Below are positions 34,465-44,129 of a stretch of 64,000 bases of DNA, in pieces. The stretch comes from Cavia porcellus (taxonomy: Eukaryota > Chordata > Mammalia > Rodentia > Caviidae), in contig NW_026947507.1 in assembly GCF_034190915.1 (NCBI RefSeq), forward strand, positions 32,850,001-32,914,000. Direction: 5' to 3'. The translations under genes and the position numbers were made by a program. Numbering within the stretch: position 1 is the stretch's first letter; every line of letters starts with the position of its first letter. Under the pieces are notes generated by a model. It made no database searches and was not told the DNA's origin. It saw only the letters and a list, made by a program, of their open reading frames with translations.

Positions 34465-34864
34465 TGTCTTAGTTATTTTCTCATTGCTGGGACAAATTGC
34501 TCAACATTCATAAGTTCAAGGAGGAAAGGTTTATTTCAGCTCGTATTTTGTGTAGCTTTCCATTGGCTGGCTCTGAGGCCGGGGCACAGGCAGAGGAGAA
34601 ACAGTCTGTGGAGGGCAGGCAAGCAGCAAGCCTCCCTTTCCCTTTTATTTCATTCAGTGGGCAAGCTTATTGCTTGATGCCGCCCCTACTCACAGGGGGC
34701 TTTCCCTCTGTCCACAGCCAGAACTGTGCTAACCCAGTCGGTGGACCGATTTAGTCACCACACACCCTTACTCCACATTCATATACCCTAGATCCAGTCA
34801 CCACTGAAGAGTCCCACCTACAAGCATATGACATCCTGCATACGACATCCAGACACAAGCTACA
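34465..34864 (-). mobile_element. Solo MaLR-like LTR, antisense (400 bp)
   Basis: On the plus strand it starts tgtcttagttattttctcat and ends acacaagctaca, giving TG...CA ends. The reverse complement is homologous to the sense LTR at 26187-26663 over its whole length: ctggatctagggtata-type block, tcggtccaccgactgg block, and gagctgaaataaacctttcc polyadenylation region. No internal region. Confidence 0.8.
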
Positions 34865-34995
34865 GTAAGCATTCACCTTTTAAAAACACTTTAAAATACT
34901 TCTTAATATTAAAATATTAACCAAAATTATTATGGATGTTTTTGCTCAGTTTTTTTTATCTCTTACACTTATTTAAACTCTAATATGAAAAGTTT

Positions 34996-35130
34996 ATAAG
35001 ATCTGCATTGAGAGGCTGAGGCAGGAGGACTCTTGGAAGTTTGAGACCAGCCTGGGCTACAAAGTGAGCTCAAGGCCAGCCTGAACTGCATAGCAAACAC
35101 TGTTTCAGAAAGGCAGAAAAAAAAAATCTG
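34996..35130 (+). mobile_element. B1 SINE
   Basis: gagaggctgaggcaggagga, gtttgagaccagcctgggct, acaaagtgagctcaaggcca, gcctgaactgcatagcaaac, then a short A tail. It lacks the first ~20 bases of a full B1. Confidence 0.9.
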
Positions 35131-35134
35131 TGGT

Positions 35135-35918
35135 CACACCTATTTATTTTTCTTTTATGTTTCCCTGAGGTTACTTTGCTTCTATTATTATAATAAAAAG
35201 TTCCTTATCCAACTCAGAAAAGGAATCTATATTTGCTTTTCTCTGCCTCCTGGTTTCGTGGCAACTTCCAGGTGAGGTCAGACTCTGGGCTCATGAAGGT
35301 GAAACTGAGTTCTGCTTCTGTTCTCACTCCCTGCCTGCTGTTTGCTCCTTCACTATAGCCACAACCAGGCGACAGCAGCACTTTCTCCACTATGCGGATG
35401 GGAAAAGTGTTATTTAGAGGCAAAATGAATTTTGCGAAGTACCCAGGAGGTGAGACTTCGAAGACGACCAGTTTGCCTGCTTTGCTTGTACAGGCTGTGC
35501 TTTTACCAATTTCATGTACACGCTACTGACTCCCATGTGCGTTAAGTGCTTGTTTCTTTATGATACTGTGGGATATGTTCTGCAGTATTTCACCAGGGAC
35601 ATTCATACTGCGGTCAAAGGGAAGAGTGTAGCGCAGTTTGCCTTCCAGAAATGTTCTCCAACTTTGGTTTTTGAAGTACCCCATGTCTGGATGATTCTCA
35701 AGCCTCTGATGTCATGTTGGACCTTGGTTATCCTCTCTGACTCACTTCAAACATCAGACGACCAAATGCCTGAGGTTGGCACACACTCCCTGCAACAAGA
35801 CCATGCCGGAAAGCGGGCTGGGTGGAGAACAGAGCAGGTCAGTGCAAAGAACAGCACCTAACAGTTTCCCTGTCTGTCGGAAATGAGACACAGGCACTGC
35901 TAATGATGACAAGATCAC

Positions 35919-35920
<2 letters not shown>
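35135..35920. other. Unassigned sequence
   Basis: Nothing recognised. The 115-codon plus-strand open frame at 35514-35861 has no identifiable domain. Confidence 0.3.
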
Positions 35921-35925
<5 letters not shown>

Positions 35926-35958
<33 letters not shown>

Positions 35959-35990
35959 GCACACACGCATGCACGCGCACGCACACACAC
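35926..35990. repeat. (CA)n/(CGCA)n microsatellite, 65 bp
   Basis: Sixty-five bases of uninterrupted pyrimidine-purine alternation, with cgcacgc and gcatgcacgcgcacgc blocks at the right end. Z-DNA-prone. Confidence 0.95.
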
Positions 35991-36317
35991 CAGCCAGGCT
36001 GCTTGAGCAAGACCAGTGACTGTTGGGAGATAACTGGATTCAGTTAGAGCATGTTTTTCACATTTAACTTGATTAGAAACAGCTGGGAAGTCAGAACACT
36101 TGAGTCACCTTCCCAATGAAGCAGAGGGAAAGAATGTTCGTGGTGACATAACCCTAAGTTACCATCCTGGCTGGCTTCAGATAGGAAAATGACTTTCACT
36201 AAAGCCCCAAACATCTGGTTCTTTCAATAGCCTTCTCTATGTTTATTCAGATAATATTGCCCCCTGCTGTTAAACACTGTGATGATATCACACAATCAAC
36301 ATCCTTCTTATCTTTAG

Positions 36318-36675
36318 GAAGGGTTTCTTAAAAGTACATATCAAGCATTTCTAATTCAAAACCCAAAAGTTCCATAAAATGATCCTAAATCCAAAATTTT
36401 TTGAGAGCCTCTGATCTGACCTCATATAACTGTTTATAGTGAAAACACAGATAAACTAAAAGTATTATGTAAAATTATCTTATATGTGTATAAGATGTAT
36501 ATGAAACATAGTTTCATGTTTGGCTTGATATACATAATATATATTATAAATTATAATGCAGGTATATTAAATAAATGCAGGTGTATTATAAATGCAGGTG
36601 TATTAAAACTCAAAAAAAGTGAAATTTAAAATGCTTGTAGTCTCAAGCATTTCAGGTAAGGGACATTTAATCCTC
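36318..36675. mobile_element. Tc1/mariner (Tigger-like) nonautonomous relic
   Basis: The left end (aagcatttctaattcaaaac, ccaaaattttttgagagcct) and right end (gtctcaagcatttcaggtaa, gggaca) match the ends of a common mammalian mariner-derived element. The right side contains the 'aatgcaggtattcc'-like motif, here triplicated (36555, 36574, 36591). No transposase frame is present. Confidence 0.6.
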
Positions 36676-37114
36676 ATGCATATTAATACAAAATTCTTTA
36701 GGAAAAAATTCTTTTCATTATTAAGTCACAGGCAAAAAAGAAAGAAGTTTCTTTAGAGAGTTGGAGAATCAGACATTGACTGACTCTCCAGCTGACTCTG
36801 TAGATACAAGAAGAAATGTGTGCCTGAGAGAGTGGGACCACCGCCTGGCTCTGCTGTGAACAGTTTCAGCCTCTATTCTGGAATGACTGTTGGGGGTCAA
36901 GGTTGCTCCCCAAAGCTAGGTGTCCTCTGTGCCAGGAGTCCCTGCTCCCAGTCATGCCTAGAAAGTTGTTGCTCTCGGGCCCCAACTCCTTGTGTCCAGT
37001 ATTTCTACAGAGAAATTGAGAGACCTCTTTGCTATACTTTTCTATTGTTTTATTTGCATAGTGTGAATTATTGAAGTGATTAAAATTGTCAGTGTAAAAG
37101 AGTACAACTTTTGA

Positions 37115-37830
37115 CCTGTTATAAGCAAGTTGTGGGAGTGTAGACTGGTGCAACCACTGTGGAAAGCAATGTGGAGATTCCTTGAAAAACCAGAGTTACA
37201 AGTCCCATTCCACCCAACTATTCCCTTTCTGGGCATCATCCCAGAAGAACTGAAAACATCATATCACAGTGGTATATGAGCACCCATGTTTACAAGCAGC
37301 ACAATTTGTAATAGCCAGATCTTGGAAACACCCTGAATGCCTGTCAACTGAGGAATGAACAAAAAAAGGTGATATTTTTATACAATAGAGTAATACTAAG
37401 TCAAAGAAGAATAAATTGAGACTTTTATGGGTAAATGGATGCAACTTGAGACTATACTCAGAAGTGAAATAAATCAGACTCACTTGAGTAAATATCATAT
37501 TGTCTCCCTGGTATAAGAAATTGAAAGAGTAAATATAGTATAAAACATGCAATATATTGTAAAATGGGAAGAAATTGTTCAAAAGGAAAAAGAAACAAGG
37601 ATGGATGAAAGGGCAAAGGACAGTAGGGAAAAAATGCAAGTCAGTTATACGGACTTAGTGTCTCTTAGTTCATTATAAAGGAAGGTTTATACTCATATTG
37701 GCTGGAGAAATTTTTATGCCCATATCTTGTACCCTGAGCAACTACTTTAAGGATACTATAATGTATAAACTATTGTTATTTTGTTATGAAATTTTGTTTT
37801 ATCCTTTTCCCATAAAAAATTTTAAAAACC
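37115..37830 (+). mobile_element. L1 3' end, sense
   Basis: aagttgtgggagtgtagact, ggtgcaaccactgtggaaag, caatgtggagattccttgaa, ctattccctttctgggcatc, cttggaaacaccctgaatgc, ggtaaatggatgcaacttga and agtgaaataaatcagactca are the ORF2 C-terminus and start of the 3' UTR. The terminus reads ttttgttttatccttttccc then taaaaaattttaaaaa. That last part resembles the AT-rich end next to the tandem arrays at 41, 55 and 58.8 kb. Confidence 0.9.
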
Positions 37831-38379
37831 CAACTTGCTTCTCAATGATAAAAAACTAATCATGCTTAATTTTCAAAAGTAAAAACACAGAAGAAAAGAA
37901 AGAGAAAAGCAAAAACAGCCCAACCTCCCACTACCTCTCAACATCCACCATCAGCAAAGTGCCATGTTTCTCAGGATACGAAGCACAATAGTTACTGCTT
38001 GTCTCCATCTTCTCTCTTTGTCCATTTATTTCTCTTCTCCAGCCAGAGGAAGTCACCTAGTGACTCCCCCACCCTGACCTAGATAAGACGCAGAAGTGAT
38101 GGAGGTGGGGGTACAGAGACACCCCACTTTTGAAAAGAAGTTGAGATTGATAGCCCACTGAGGCCAGGGATCGCCATACACCAGACACAGAATCCTCAGC
38201 AGTTTCCTCCTTCCTTAGTCACAGCAACGATTCCACAGAGTCATCTGTGAGCAGCAACGTGTTAACAAAAAGAGGCAAAGGGAAGGACTTGTTTTGCAAA
38301 CCTCACAAAGTCTTCCGTGGCCAGATTCCGAGTGTTCTAGGTGCTGCACCAACTCCGGTTCCTCTCGCCAAAGTCTCTG

Positions 38380-38617
38380 ACACCATCCCACTCCGATCTT
38401 TTTAAATCCCTCCTCTGGTGTGGCAGAGACAGCAAGGCTCACCAAACATCTCCTCCATTGCCAGCAGGCAGCCTGCCGTGGATGACTGTGCCAGACTCCT
38501 CCACTGCTCCTTCTTGCCTTGGAGCCAACTGTGGACTGAATCCTAAAAACTGGAACCCAAACCACATGTAAAGATGTGGGTGTTGGATATTGGGTCCCAG
38601 GAAAGTAACTAAGACAG
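38380..38617 (+). mobile_element. MaLR-like LTR 3' portion, sense
   Basis: ttgccttggagccaactgtg, gactgaatcctaaaaactgg and gatattgggtcccaggaaag, then taactaagaca, align with the 3' half of the 26187-26663 LTR. The upstream boundary is unclear. Confidence 0.65.
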
Positions 38618-38654
38618 AGATTCTCTCAGCTAGCTCTGTGTGACGATATTTTTA

Positions 38655-39010
38655 TTCTCCTGGAATAAAGATTGGATCATATTATTTCCTTGTTTAAAAG
38701 TCAGCTATGGTGAGCCACTATCTAAATGGTGAACTTTAAAATCCTGACCTTTGTGAACAATCTGGTCCAAATCTACAGATACAGACAAAATTCTTGATGT
38801 TCTGTGTACAATTTATATCCTAAACTGCAGTCATATTGACTCCTGGGTGGTCCCCAAACAATGCTTCTGAACACCCAGCCCTTTCTCTGTGGTGAGAGCA
38901 CTGCTCAAGTTCTTCCTGCTTCCCGGTTCCAGGCGCATTTCTCTGCTCCACACCGTCTTCCCTGTCCTCCAGGGCCCAGCTCAAACATGGTATTTGTGAA
39001 GTTGTGCCCA
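38655..39010 (-). mobile_element. L2 LINE fragment, antisense
   Basis: The order gattggatcatattatttcc, ttgtttaaaagtcagctatg, ggtgaactttaaaatcctga, ctttgtgaacaatctggtcc, ttcctgcttcccggttccag and agggcccagctcaaacatgg is the antisense of the L2 coding 3' region. It is ancient and shared across mammals. Overlapping frames at 38820-39091 are not genes. Confidence 0.75.
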
Positions 39011-39626
39011 ACTCCAGGAAACTGCATTGGCCCTTTTCCATGTGCCACTGTGTTGGGTAAAAGCTCTCCTTTTGAAAGTCTCCTACCATAGTATCTGTTT
39101 ACGCAGCCTTTCCAGGTGACTGGTTAGGCACTTAAAGACCTCATTATAGCGTACCTTTCTCTAGCTGGACACCTGGATATTTGCGTGTATACCCTAAGGA
39201 GTCTACAGCTGTGGCCACGGGGCTTTAGAAGTGGCTCTAGCCTTTCTGTGGCCTTTGGCTGGCTGGCCTTACCAGTTTTGGGGACATATAACTGATATTT
39301 CTCAAGCAAAATATTAGATAAGGCAGCTCTAAGACAAATCTGCCTGATATTTTCACTACAGAGTGCTACCCATGAATCACTTCTACAGAAAAGGTTTAGA
39401 GCTAATACTCACTACCACTAAAAATGCCTGACCTAATAACTACCCATCAAAAATGGGTTGATAAAAAGACTAATAGCTAAAAGTTATAGACACTTTTGAT
39501 CCAGAAAGGCGGCCAGCTGGAAGACTGTGAGTTCACGCTCCAGGCCTCTTCTGTTTCCTCCCTGGATGGCAGGCTGGAAGAGTGAAAGACTGACAGGAAC
39601 CCCAAGACCTAGGACAACAGCCTGGT

Positions 39627-39627
<1 letters not shown>

Positions 39628-39665
<38 letters not shown>
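39628..39665. repeat. (CA)n microsatellite, ~19 units
   Basis: A pure CA run inside the L1 5' segment. It keeps an incidental 167-codon frame open. Confidence 0.95.
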
Positions 39666-39666
<1 letters not shown>

Positions 39667-40289
39667 CCCTTCAGAGGGCAAAGTAATCAGCAAGGCCAGT
39701 AATGTGGAAGCATCTGAAGCAGAAGGAGGAGACAGCAGTTGGATTATGGAGAACTCCACCAACAGAAGACCAGTCCCACCCCACATCCAGAGGCCAAAAT
39801 CAGCTCTATATCTAGCACATCACTGGGATGTCACTTGGACATTATCACAGAACTGTAACAACCAGAAGAAGGTAGGTTCTTGGGATAGCTATAGATGTCT
39901 GAAGGACATCCCTGAGGAATGGACAGCCCCTCTCATCCTTGAGAAAGGCCTCAGGGCTACTGGTAGGGCCGTATACCATGGAAGGTTGACAGGCACTGAC
40001 ATAGAAGACAAAATAAAAGAAAAGAAATAAAGGTGGAGAACGGCAAGAGGCAGAGGCAGGTTGCAGCCCCAAACTCCCCAGCCCACCCAGGACAGGTCTG
40101 GAACTCAAGAAGGTGGATGAAGTTGGAAGTCAAACACTGGAACTTTCTGAAACGATAACAGCAGAAGTGAAAAACCACGAGGAAAAAGGTTATAGAGAAA
40201 ATGATCTCTCAGGTACAAAAAGGAATGATGCAAAAAATCAAAGATATTAGAGAAGACAGAAATAAAAGAATAGATGAGCTTACAAAAAG

Positions 40290-40560
40290 ATGGAAACAAA
40301 AAATACCCAACATAGGAGAGAAGTGAAATCCAAGAGAGATCCAGGAGACAAAACTTCCATTAAAAGCACATGCAGCAGATTGAACCAAAAAGGAAAGGAT
40401 AGAATTTCAGATCTTGAAGACAGAATTGCAACTAGTGATCATGAAAAGAAAGATAACTCAAAAATAGCAAAAGACTGTGAGAAATCAATCCAATAGCTAC
40501 AACAAAGTAAGAAAGAAAAACATAGGATTGATTGGGGTCAATGAGAAAGCTGGACACAGC
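40290..40560 (+). pseudogene. L1 ORF1p relic, frameshifted
   Basis: Frame 40290-40496 encodes a charged stretch with RISDLEDRIATSDHEKK and then DCEKSIQ before a stop. The +1 frame continues with KKNIGLIGVNEK, matching the start of the ORF1p RNA-recognition region. The change occurs at atccaatag, the same codon as in the relic at 7.6 kb (atccaatga). Earlier ORF1 sequence upstream of 40290 also carries a stop. Confidence 0.75.
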
Positions 40561-40564
40561 AAAA

Positions 40565-40743
40565 ATGCCATAACAGTCATAAATATATATGCACCTAATA
40601 CAGGAGCATCCAACTATATAAGACAGTTATTGGCAGATGTGGGAAATCAAATGAGCAATAACACAGTTGTAGTGGGAGACCTCAATACCCCATTGTCACA
40701 GAGAGGAAGATCAGCAAGAAATATCAGAGCTGAACCAAAGCTG
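40565..40743 (+). pseudogene. L1 ORF2 endonuclease-domain relic
   Basis: Encodes VINIYAPNTGASNYI, followed by VVGDLNTPLSQ. These are the two hallmark stretches of the apurinic-like endonuclease of L1 ORF2p, which nicks target DNA for target-primed reverse transcription. Here GDLN replaces the usual GDFN. Only about 60 codons remain. The frame continues unbroken from the ORF1 relic's +1 frame and ends at a stop at 40746. Confidence 0.85.
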
Positions 40744-40744
40744 T

Positions 40745-41140
40745 GAACACACTGAGTTAACAGGAGGAAGCCACGCCCTGAGGCTATGTGCCAGCAGCCC
40801 AGAGAGACCTAGTGAGCCCAGCACTGGCCCAGAGAAGAAGCCACTCCCTTAGGCATTGCCACCAAGAGGGGAGCATTGTTGAACCACCCTGTGCCTTTCT
40901 ACCACTCCAGAACCCCAGTGGCTGGTCCAGTCCACTACCCTGAGGGACAGGAAGCCAGTGCAGGAAGAACTTGGGACACAACAATGGTTTGATTCTGAGG
41001 AACACAGGATAACATCAAGACGAAGGAGCAAACTACAATCACAGACCTGCAGCCCACCCAGAACAAACTCAGGAGACATAGACATAGCAGACAGTAGGAT
41101 AACACAAATGATATTTCTGAAAAGACAGCAACTGACATAA
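40745..41140 (+). other. Unclassified GC-richer segment between EN relic and tandem units
   Basis: Contains aggaggaagccacgccctga, gtgagcccagcactggccca, gtggctggtccagtccacta and acaggaagccagtgcaggaa. It does not resemble any L1 ORF2 section. It could be the upper part of this family's 3' UTR, a 5' UTR of a second L1, or an LTR. Minus-strand frames (67-78 codons) show no known domain. Confidence 0.4.
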
Positions 41141-41149
41141 AGAAGAAGC

Positions 41150-41490
41150 CTAGTTCTTGTATTGTCTGGTTACTTTTACAAGCCTATATCTGAGGATAAC
41201 AAGAGGCATTATGGTAACCAGTGTTAGTTTCCTGTTATCTTGTTTTGAAGTCCTGTATCATTTCCATTGTTTTATTTTGCTTGGTCTTGTTCTATTTTAC
41301 TTTTTTTTAGTTTATTATGCCTAATCATATGGCCAGTTATTATGAAGATAATAAGGTATGTTATGGTAGCCATTGCTGATTTCCTGTTATCTTCTTCGAA
41401 GTGCTGTATGACTTACATTGTTTTCTTTGATTGGAATTATTCTGTTTTGTTTAGTTGTAGTCTCTTTAAAAATATTATAGACATTTTTGC
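41150..41490 (+). repeat. L1 3'-end-type tandem array, two ~152-bp units
   Basis: The unit core is aggcattatggtaaccagtg ... tttcctgttatcttgttttg, then ggtatgttatggtagccatt ... tttcctgttatcttcttcga. The offset of atggtaacca (41211) to atggtagcca (41363) is 152 bp. Both units are followed by a ttacattgttttctttgatt-like stretch. The right end, agtctctttaaaaatattat, matches the terminal sequence of the other two loci. Confidence 0.85.
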
Positions 41491-41509
41491 TATACACTAG
41501 GCAATAACC

Positions 41510-41640
41510 TGAACATTTATATCCATTGTTTTATTCATTCCTTATCAGAACCTCAAGGTGAACATTATTAAAATCCTCACATAACAGTTGAAGAAATCAG
41601 CACCCAGGACAGTTAGGAGTGCCAGGTTGATATCACTGAT
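41510..41640 (-). mobile_element. MIR-like fragment, reverse
   Basis: tccattgttttattcattcc, cctcaaggtgaacattatta, aaatcctcacataacagttg, aagaaatcagcacccaggac resemble the reversed MIR3 core ('attatccccattttacagatgaagaaactgaggc'). Low conservation. Confidence 0.45.
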
Positions 41641-41644
41641 AAGC

Positions 41645-42095
41645 ACAGTGGTACTTTAATTTACTAATTTAATTTGTTTTATGATTTTGGGGAAGATGGC
41701 TGTGATGTGTGGGGAAGAAGGCCATGGTTATATTTGTCCCTTGATGGGGGCTTTGCACGCAGAAGCAAAATTCTGCTGAATGCTTTCATTTCTGAACTGA
41801 ATTGTTTGCAAACAGAAGCATCTGTGAACCAAGCTATTAAAGATTTTAACTGAGGCTCTCCAACACCAGAGACTTCTTATTGATTAACTAAGAAATGCTT
41901 CAAGTTGATTCTAATTATCCTAATGATAACACTCGAGGACAAATATCACCTCCTGGGGAAAAATCTACTTGAGAGTCGAGTCTCTGAAAAGGGTGAGAGC
42001 TGCTAAAACAGGTAATTTTCTGTAACAGACATGATTTCCATTTTAAAGTGGTCATGCGGTGACAGCATCCTTCATTTTAACCTACAGCGCTCTCA
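41645..42095. other. Unassigned sequence, possible non-repeat element
   Basis: No repeat recognised. Contains a perfect 12-bp palindrome tgtttgcaaaca at 41803-41814 that matches forkhead-factor sites on both strands. Whether this is a regulatory element cannot be judged without conservation data. Confidence 0.3.
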
Positions 42096-42099
42096 CTAT

Positions 42100-42330
42100 G
42101 GCACAGTGCTCAACTCTGTCGCCTAGACAACTGGACCAGGCCCCAGTTCTTCTTCTCACTAGCAAGTTAATCTCACTCCTCACCCATTTCCTCAGAAGAC
42201 AGTGGGGGACTCACCAGGTGTGCTTTGCAGTGTAGCTGTGAGGACTGTGTGTGTTCGCGGTTATGCACATCAGACCCCCCAACCTGCGACCTGGTACATT
42301 GGTATTGCTCAGTGAACATTAGGGATGCTG
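42100..42330 (+). mobile_element. MIR-like SINE
   Basis: cttctcactagcaagttaat, ctcactcctcacccatttcc, gcagtgtagctgtgaggact and ctgcgacctggtacattggt, ending in attgctcagtgaacatta, follow MIR order through the 'ctcaataaa'-like end. Diverged. Confidence 0.5.
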
Positions 42331-42334
42331 ATCA

Positions 42335-43245
42335 CATGACATCATTATGCCAGAAGGAAGCTCATTACTGATTTCAGCTGTCTTCTGGGAATCTACTGGG
42401 GCTCAGTAGAGGTCAGGAACATCAGGGTCAAGATCATTCCAGGCTATGCTATTAATTTACAAGAGGCCTTGAGCAAAATCATGTGACTTTTCAGGGCCGT
42501 GGATAATAATGTTCCAGTCAACTGTAGCTGATTGACCACGCTGGCAATTTCAGACCCTATTTTTAAATCAAATGTGCAAAAAAAAAAAAATGCAAGTAAT
42601 TTGGTTCTGTGCAATCTGTGTGTAAAAACAAAGCACACATGTAGCCTGCTGGGTAAAATGGGTTAAGCATTTTTGATGATAAATTGATATAATATTTAAT
42701 CACTATTTAAATAAGCAGATTTAAAATGTTCAAAAACTAAAGGGGTTGGGACATAATTAGCTTTTAATTGCATGGAGGCCCACAATTCAGAGTGAATTTC
42801 TCATTTTTAGTCTCCTTACTTAGAGAAAAAGGTAAGATGGAAGAATAAATATCATCTATTTAAAGTCTGAAGCAGGTAAGAGTTGTACTGGTTAAGGTAA
42901 AACTTAGACCTGCTGAACAGTATAGGTGGTCCCTGCACATATATTCAATCTATTTCTATAAACCAGATGAAAGAAATCGCCATAAACCCCTGCAAGAAGC
43001 TGCTGTAAATTTGTTTGCAATTGATTAGTGGATAATTCCTATTTTCCCAGGCACTTTTCATCAAAGCCATGGTAGTAATAATAACAACAACAACAAAACT
43101 CTAGATATTTAGGCAGTGTCAGTATTACAGATGTGCTAATTTCAGTATGGCAGAACTTTTTGGTGTTTCTGATTCCTGCGATCCCAGCACATCCGTGGGG
43201 CCACCATTTTCCCTGTTATGGAACTGTTGTGGAACTGGGTGCCGT
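42335..43245. other. Unassigned AT-rich sequence
   Basis: No gene. Contains an A run at 42578-42590 and a short (AAC)n near 43085-43096. Confidence 0.3.
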
Positions 43246-43249
43246 GTGG

Positions 43250-43410
43250 AGACTTAAAGCAATGCAGGCCTATAGCTGAATTCTGATTCCGCTCCTTACT
43301 GTGTGACGTTAGATCAACTGTGCGCTGTAGCTGAGCTTTGTTAGTGTTATCTGCGAATTCATGAGAATCATGCCTGACCTGAAGCTGGTTCTGAGACTTA
43401 GTGATTATCA
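43250..43410 (+). mobile_element. MIR-like SINE fragment
   Basis: gctgaattctgattccgctc, cttactgtgtgacgttagat and gcgaattcatgagaatcatg follow the 'ggttctgccacttactagctgtgtgacctt...' order of MIR. Weak but consistent. Confidence 0.45.
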
Positions 43411-43839
43411 AGGCATCAAGTGAGCTCTGGTGCACCCTTGTTGCCATTAAGGAAACTTAAGTAGCTCCCCAGCTTCTCATTCTCTTTAGCTCTCTGGATG
43501 TTTTGGTAGTCTAGCAAGCCACATGCAAGATGCACCTTTCAGTCCCTGCAGTCAGATCCCAGGTCGCCAGGTCTTACTGGTTTCTCCACTGTTGCTCCTT
43601 CCATTGTTACTACTCTTGCCTCACCAATCTTACGGTCACTGTGGCACACAAAATTTTATTTCCATCATTTGAGCTGCCCAAGCAACACAGGAGATGATCA
43701 TTTCCAAAGTCTGGCCTGCCAGTGACGTTAGCTCATTATTTACTTACACTCCAGGTGCACAGTTGCATAATGGACACAGTGTTTCACTGCATTTACATCT
43801 ACATTCATTAACCAAAAATCCCAGGGGTATGTGCTCAAA

Positions 43840-44125
43840 CGCCTAACTATAGTACTTGTCAACAATGGTAACCATTCAATAGCATGAGACTATCGAGTGC
43901 TTGAACTGGCAGCTGGGAATTAAAGTGTTGTAGAGTAAAACATACACTGGATTTCAGACTTCACATATAAAAAAATAATTTAAAATATTTAAATACATTT
44001 TTACTGGTTCCCATAAAACAAGTCATTAAAATTAATTTACAGTTTTTCTTTTGCCTTAGGTCAATATCACCTCTCAGAAAATTCTAAAGTGATTTGCATT
44101 GTATTTCTATTGTACTAGAAAAACC
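43840..44125. mobile_element. DNA-transposon relic (hAT-like type, name uncertain)
   Basis: gactatcgagtgcttgaact, acatacactggatttcagac, aattaatttacagtttttct and gtatttctattgtactagaa lie in the same order as in a widespread mammalian nonautonomous DNA element. That element has 'tgagcacttgaaatgtggct', 'acactggatttcgaagactt' and 'ttctattggacagc' features. I recognise the pattern but not the family name with certainty. Confidence 0.55.
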
Positions 44126-44129
44126 TGAA

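Larger units (their letters stand above)
39480..41490 (+). mobile_element. Internally deleted L1 (~2.0 kb) with 5' UTR-like, ORF1, EN and 3' parts
   Basis: The order on the plus strand is: a GC-richer 5' segment (39480-40190, containing a (CA)n run), an ORF1 relic (about 40190-40560), an abrupt in-frame join to the ORF2 endonuclease region (about 40565-40743), an unclassified GC-richer segment (40745-41140), and two tandem units ending in an AT-rich terminus (41150-41490). The middle of a full L1, including the ORF1 C-terminus, inter-ORF spacer, EN start and the whole reverse transcriptase, is missing. It could be one deleted element or a composite of two insertions. Confidence 0.65.

Noticed and set aside
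39527..40030. 167-codon open frame
   Set aside because: It lies in the L1 5' segment and crosses a (CA)n run that encodes a His/Thr repeat.
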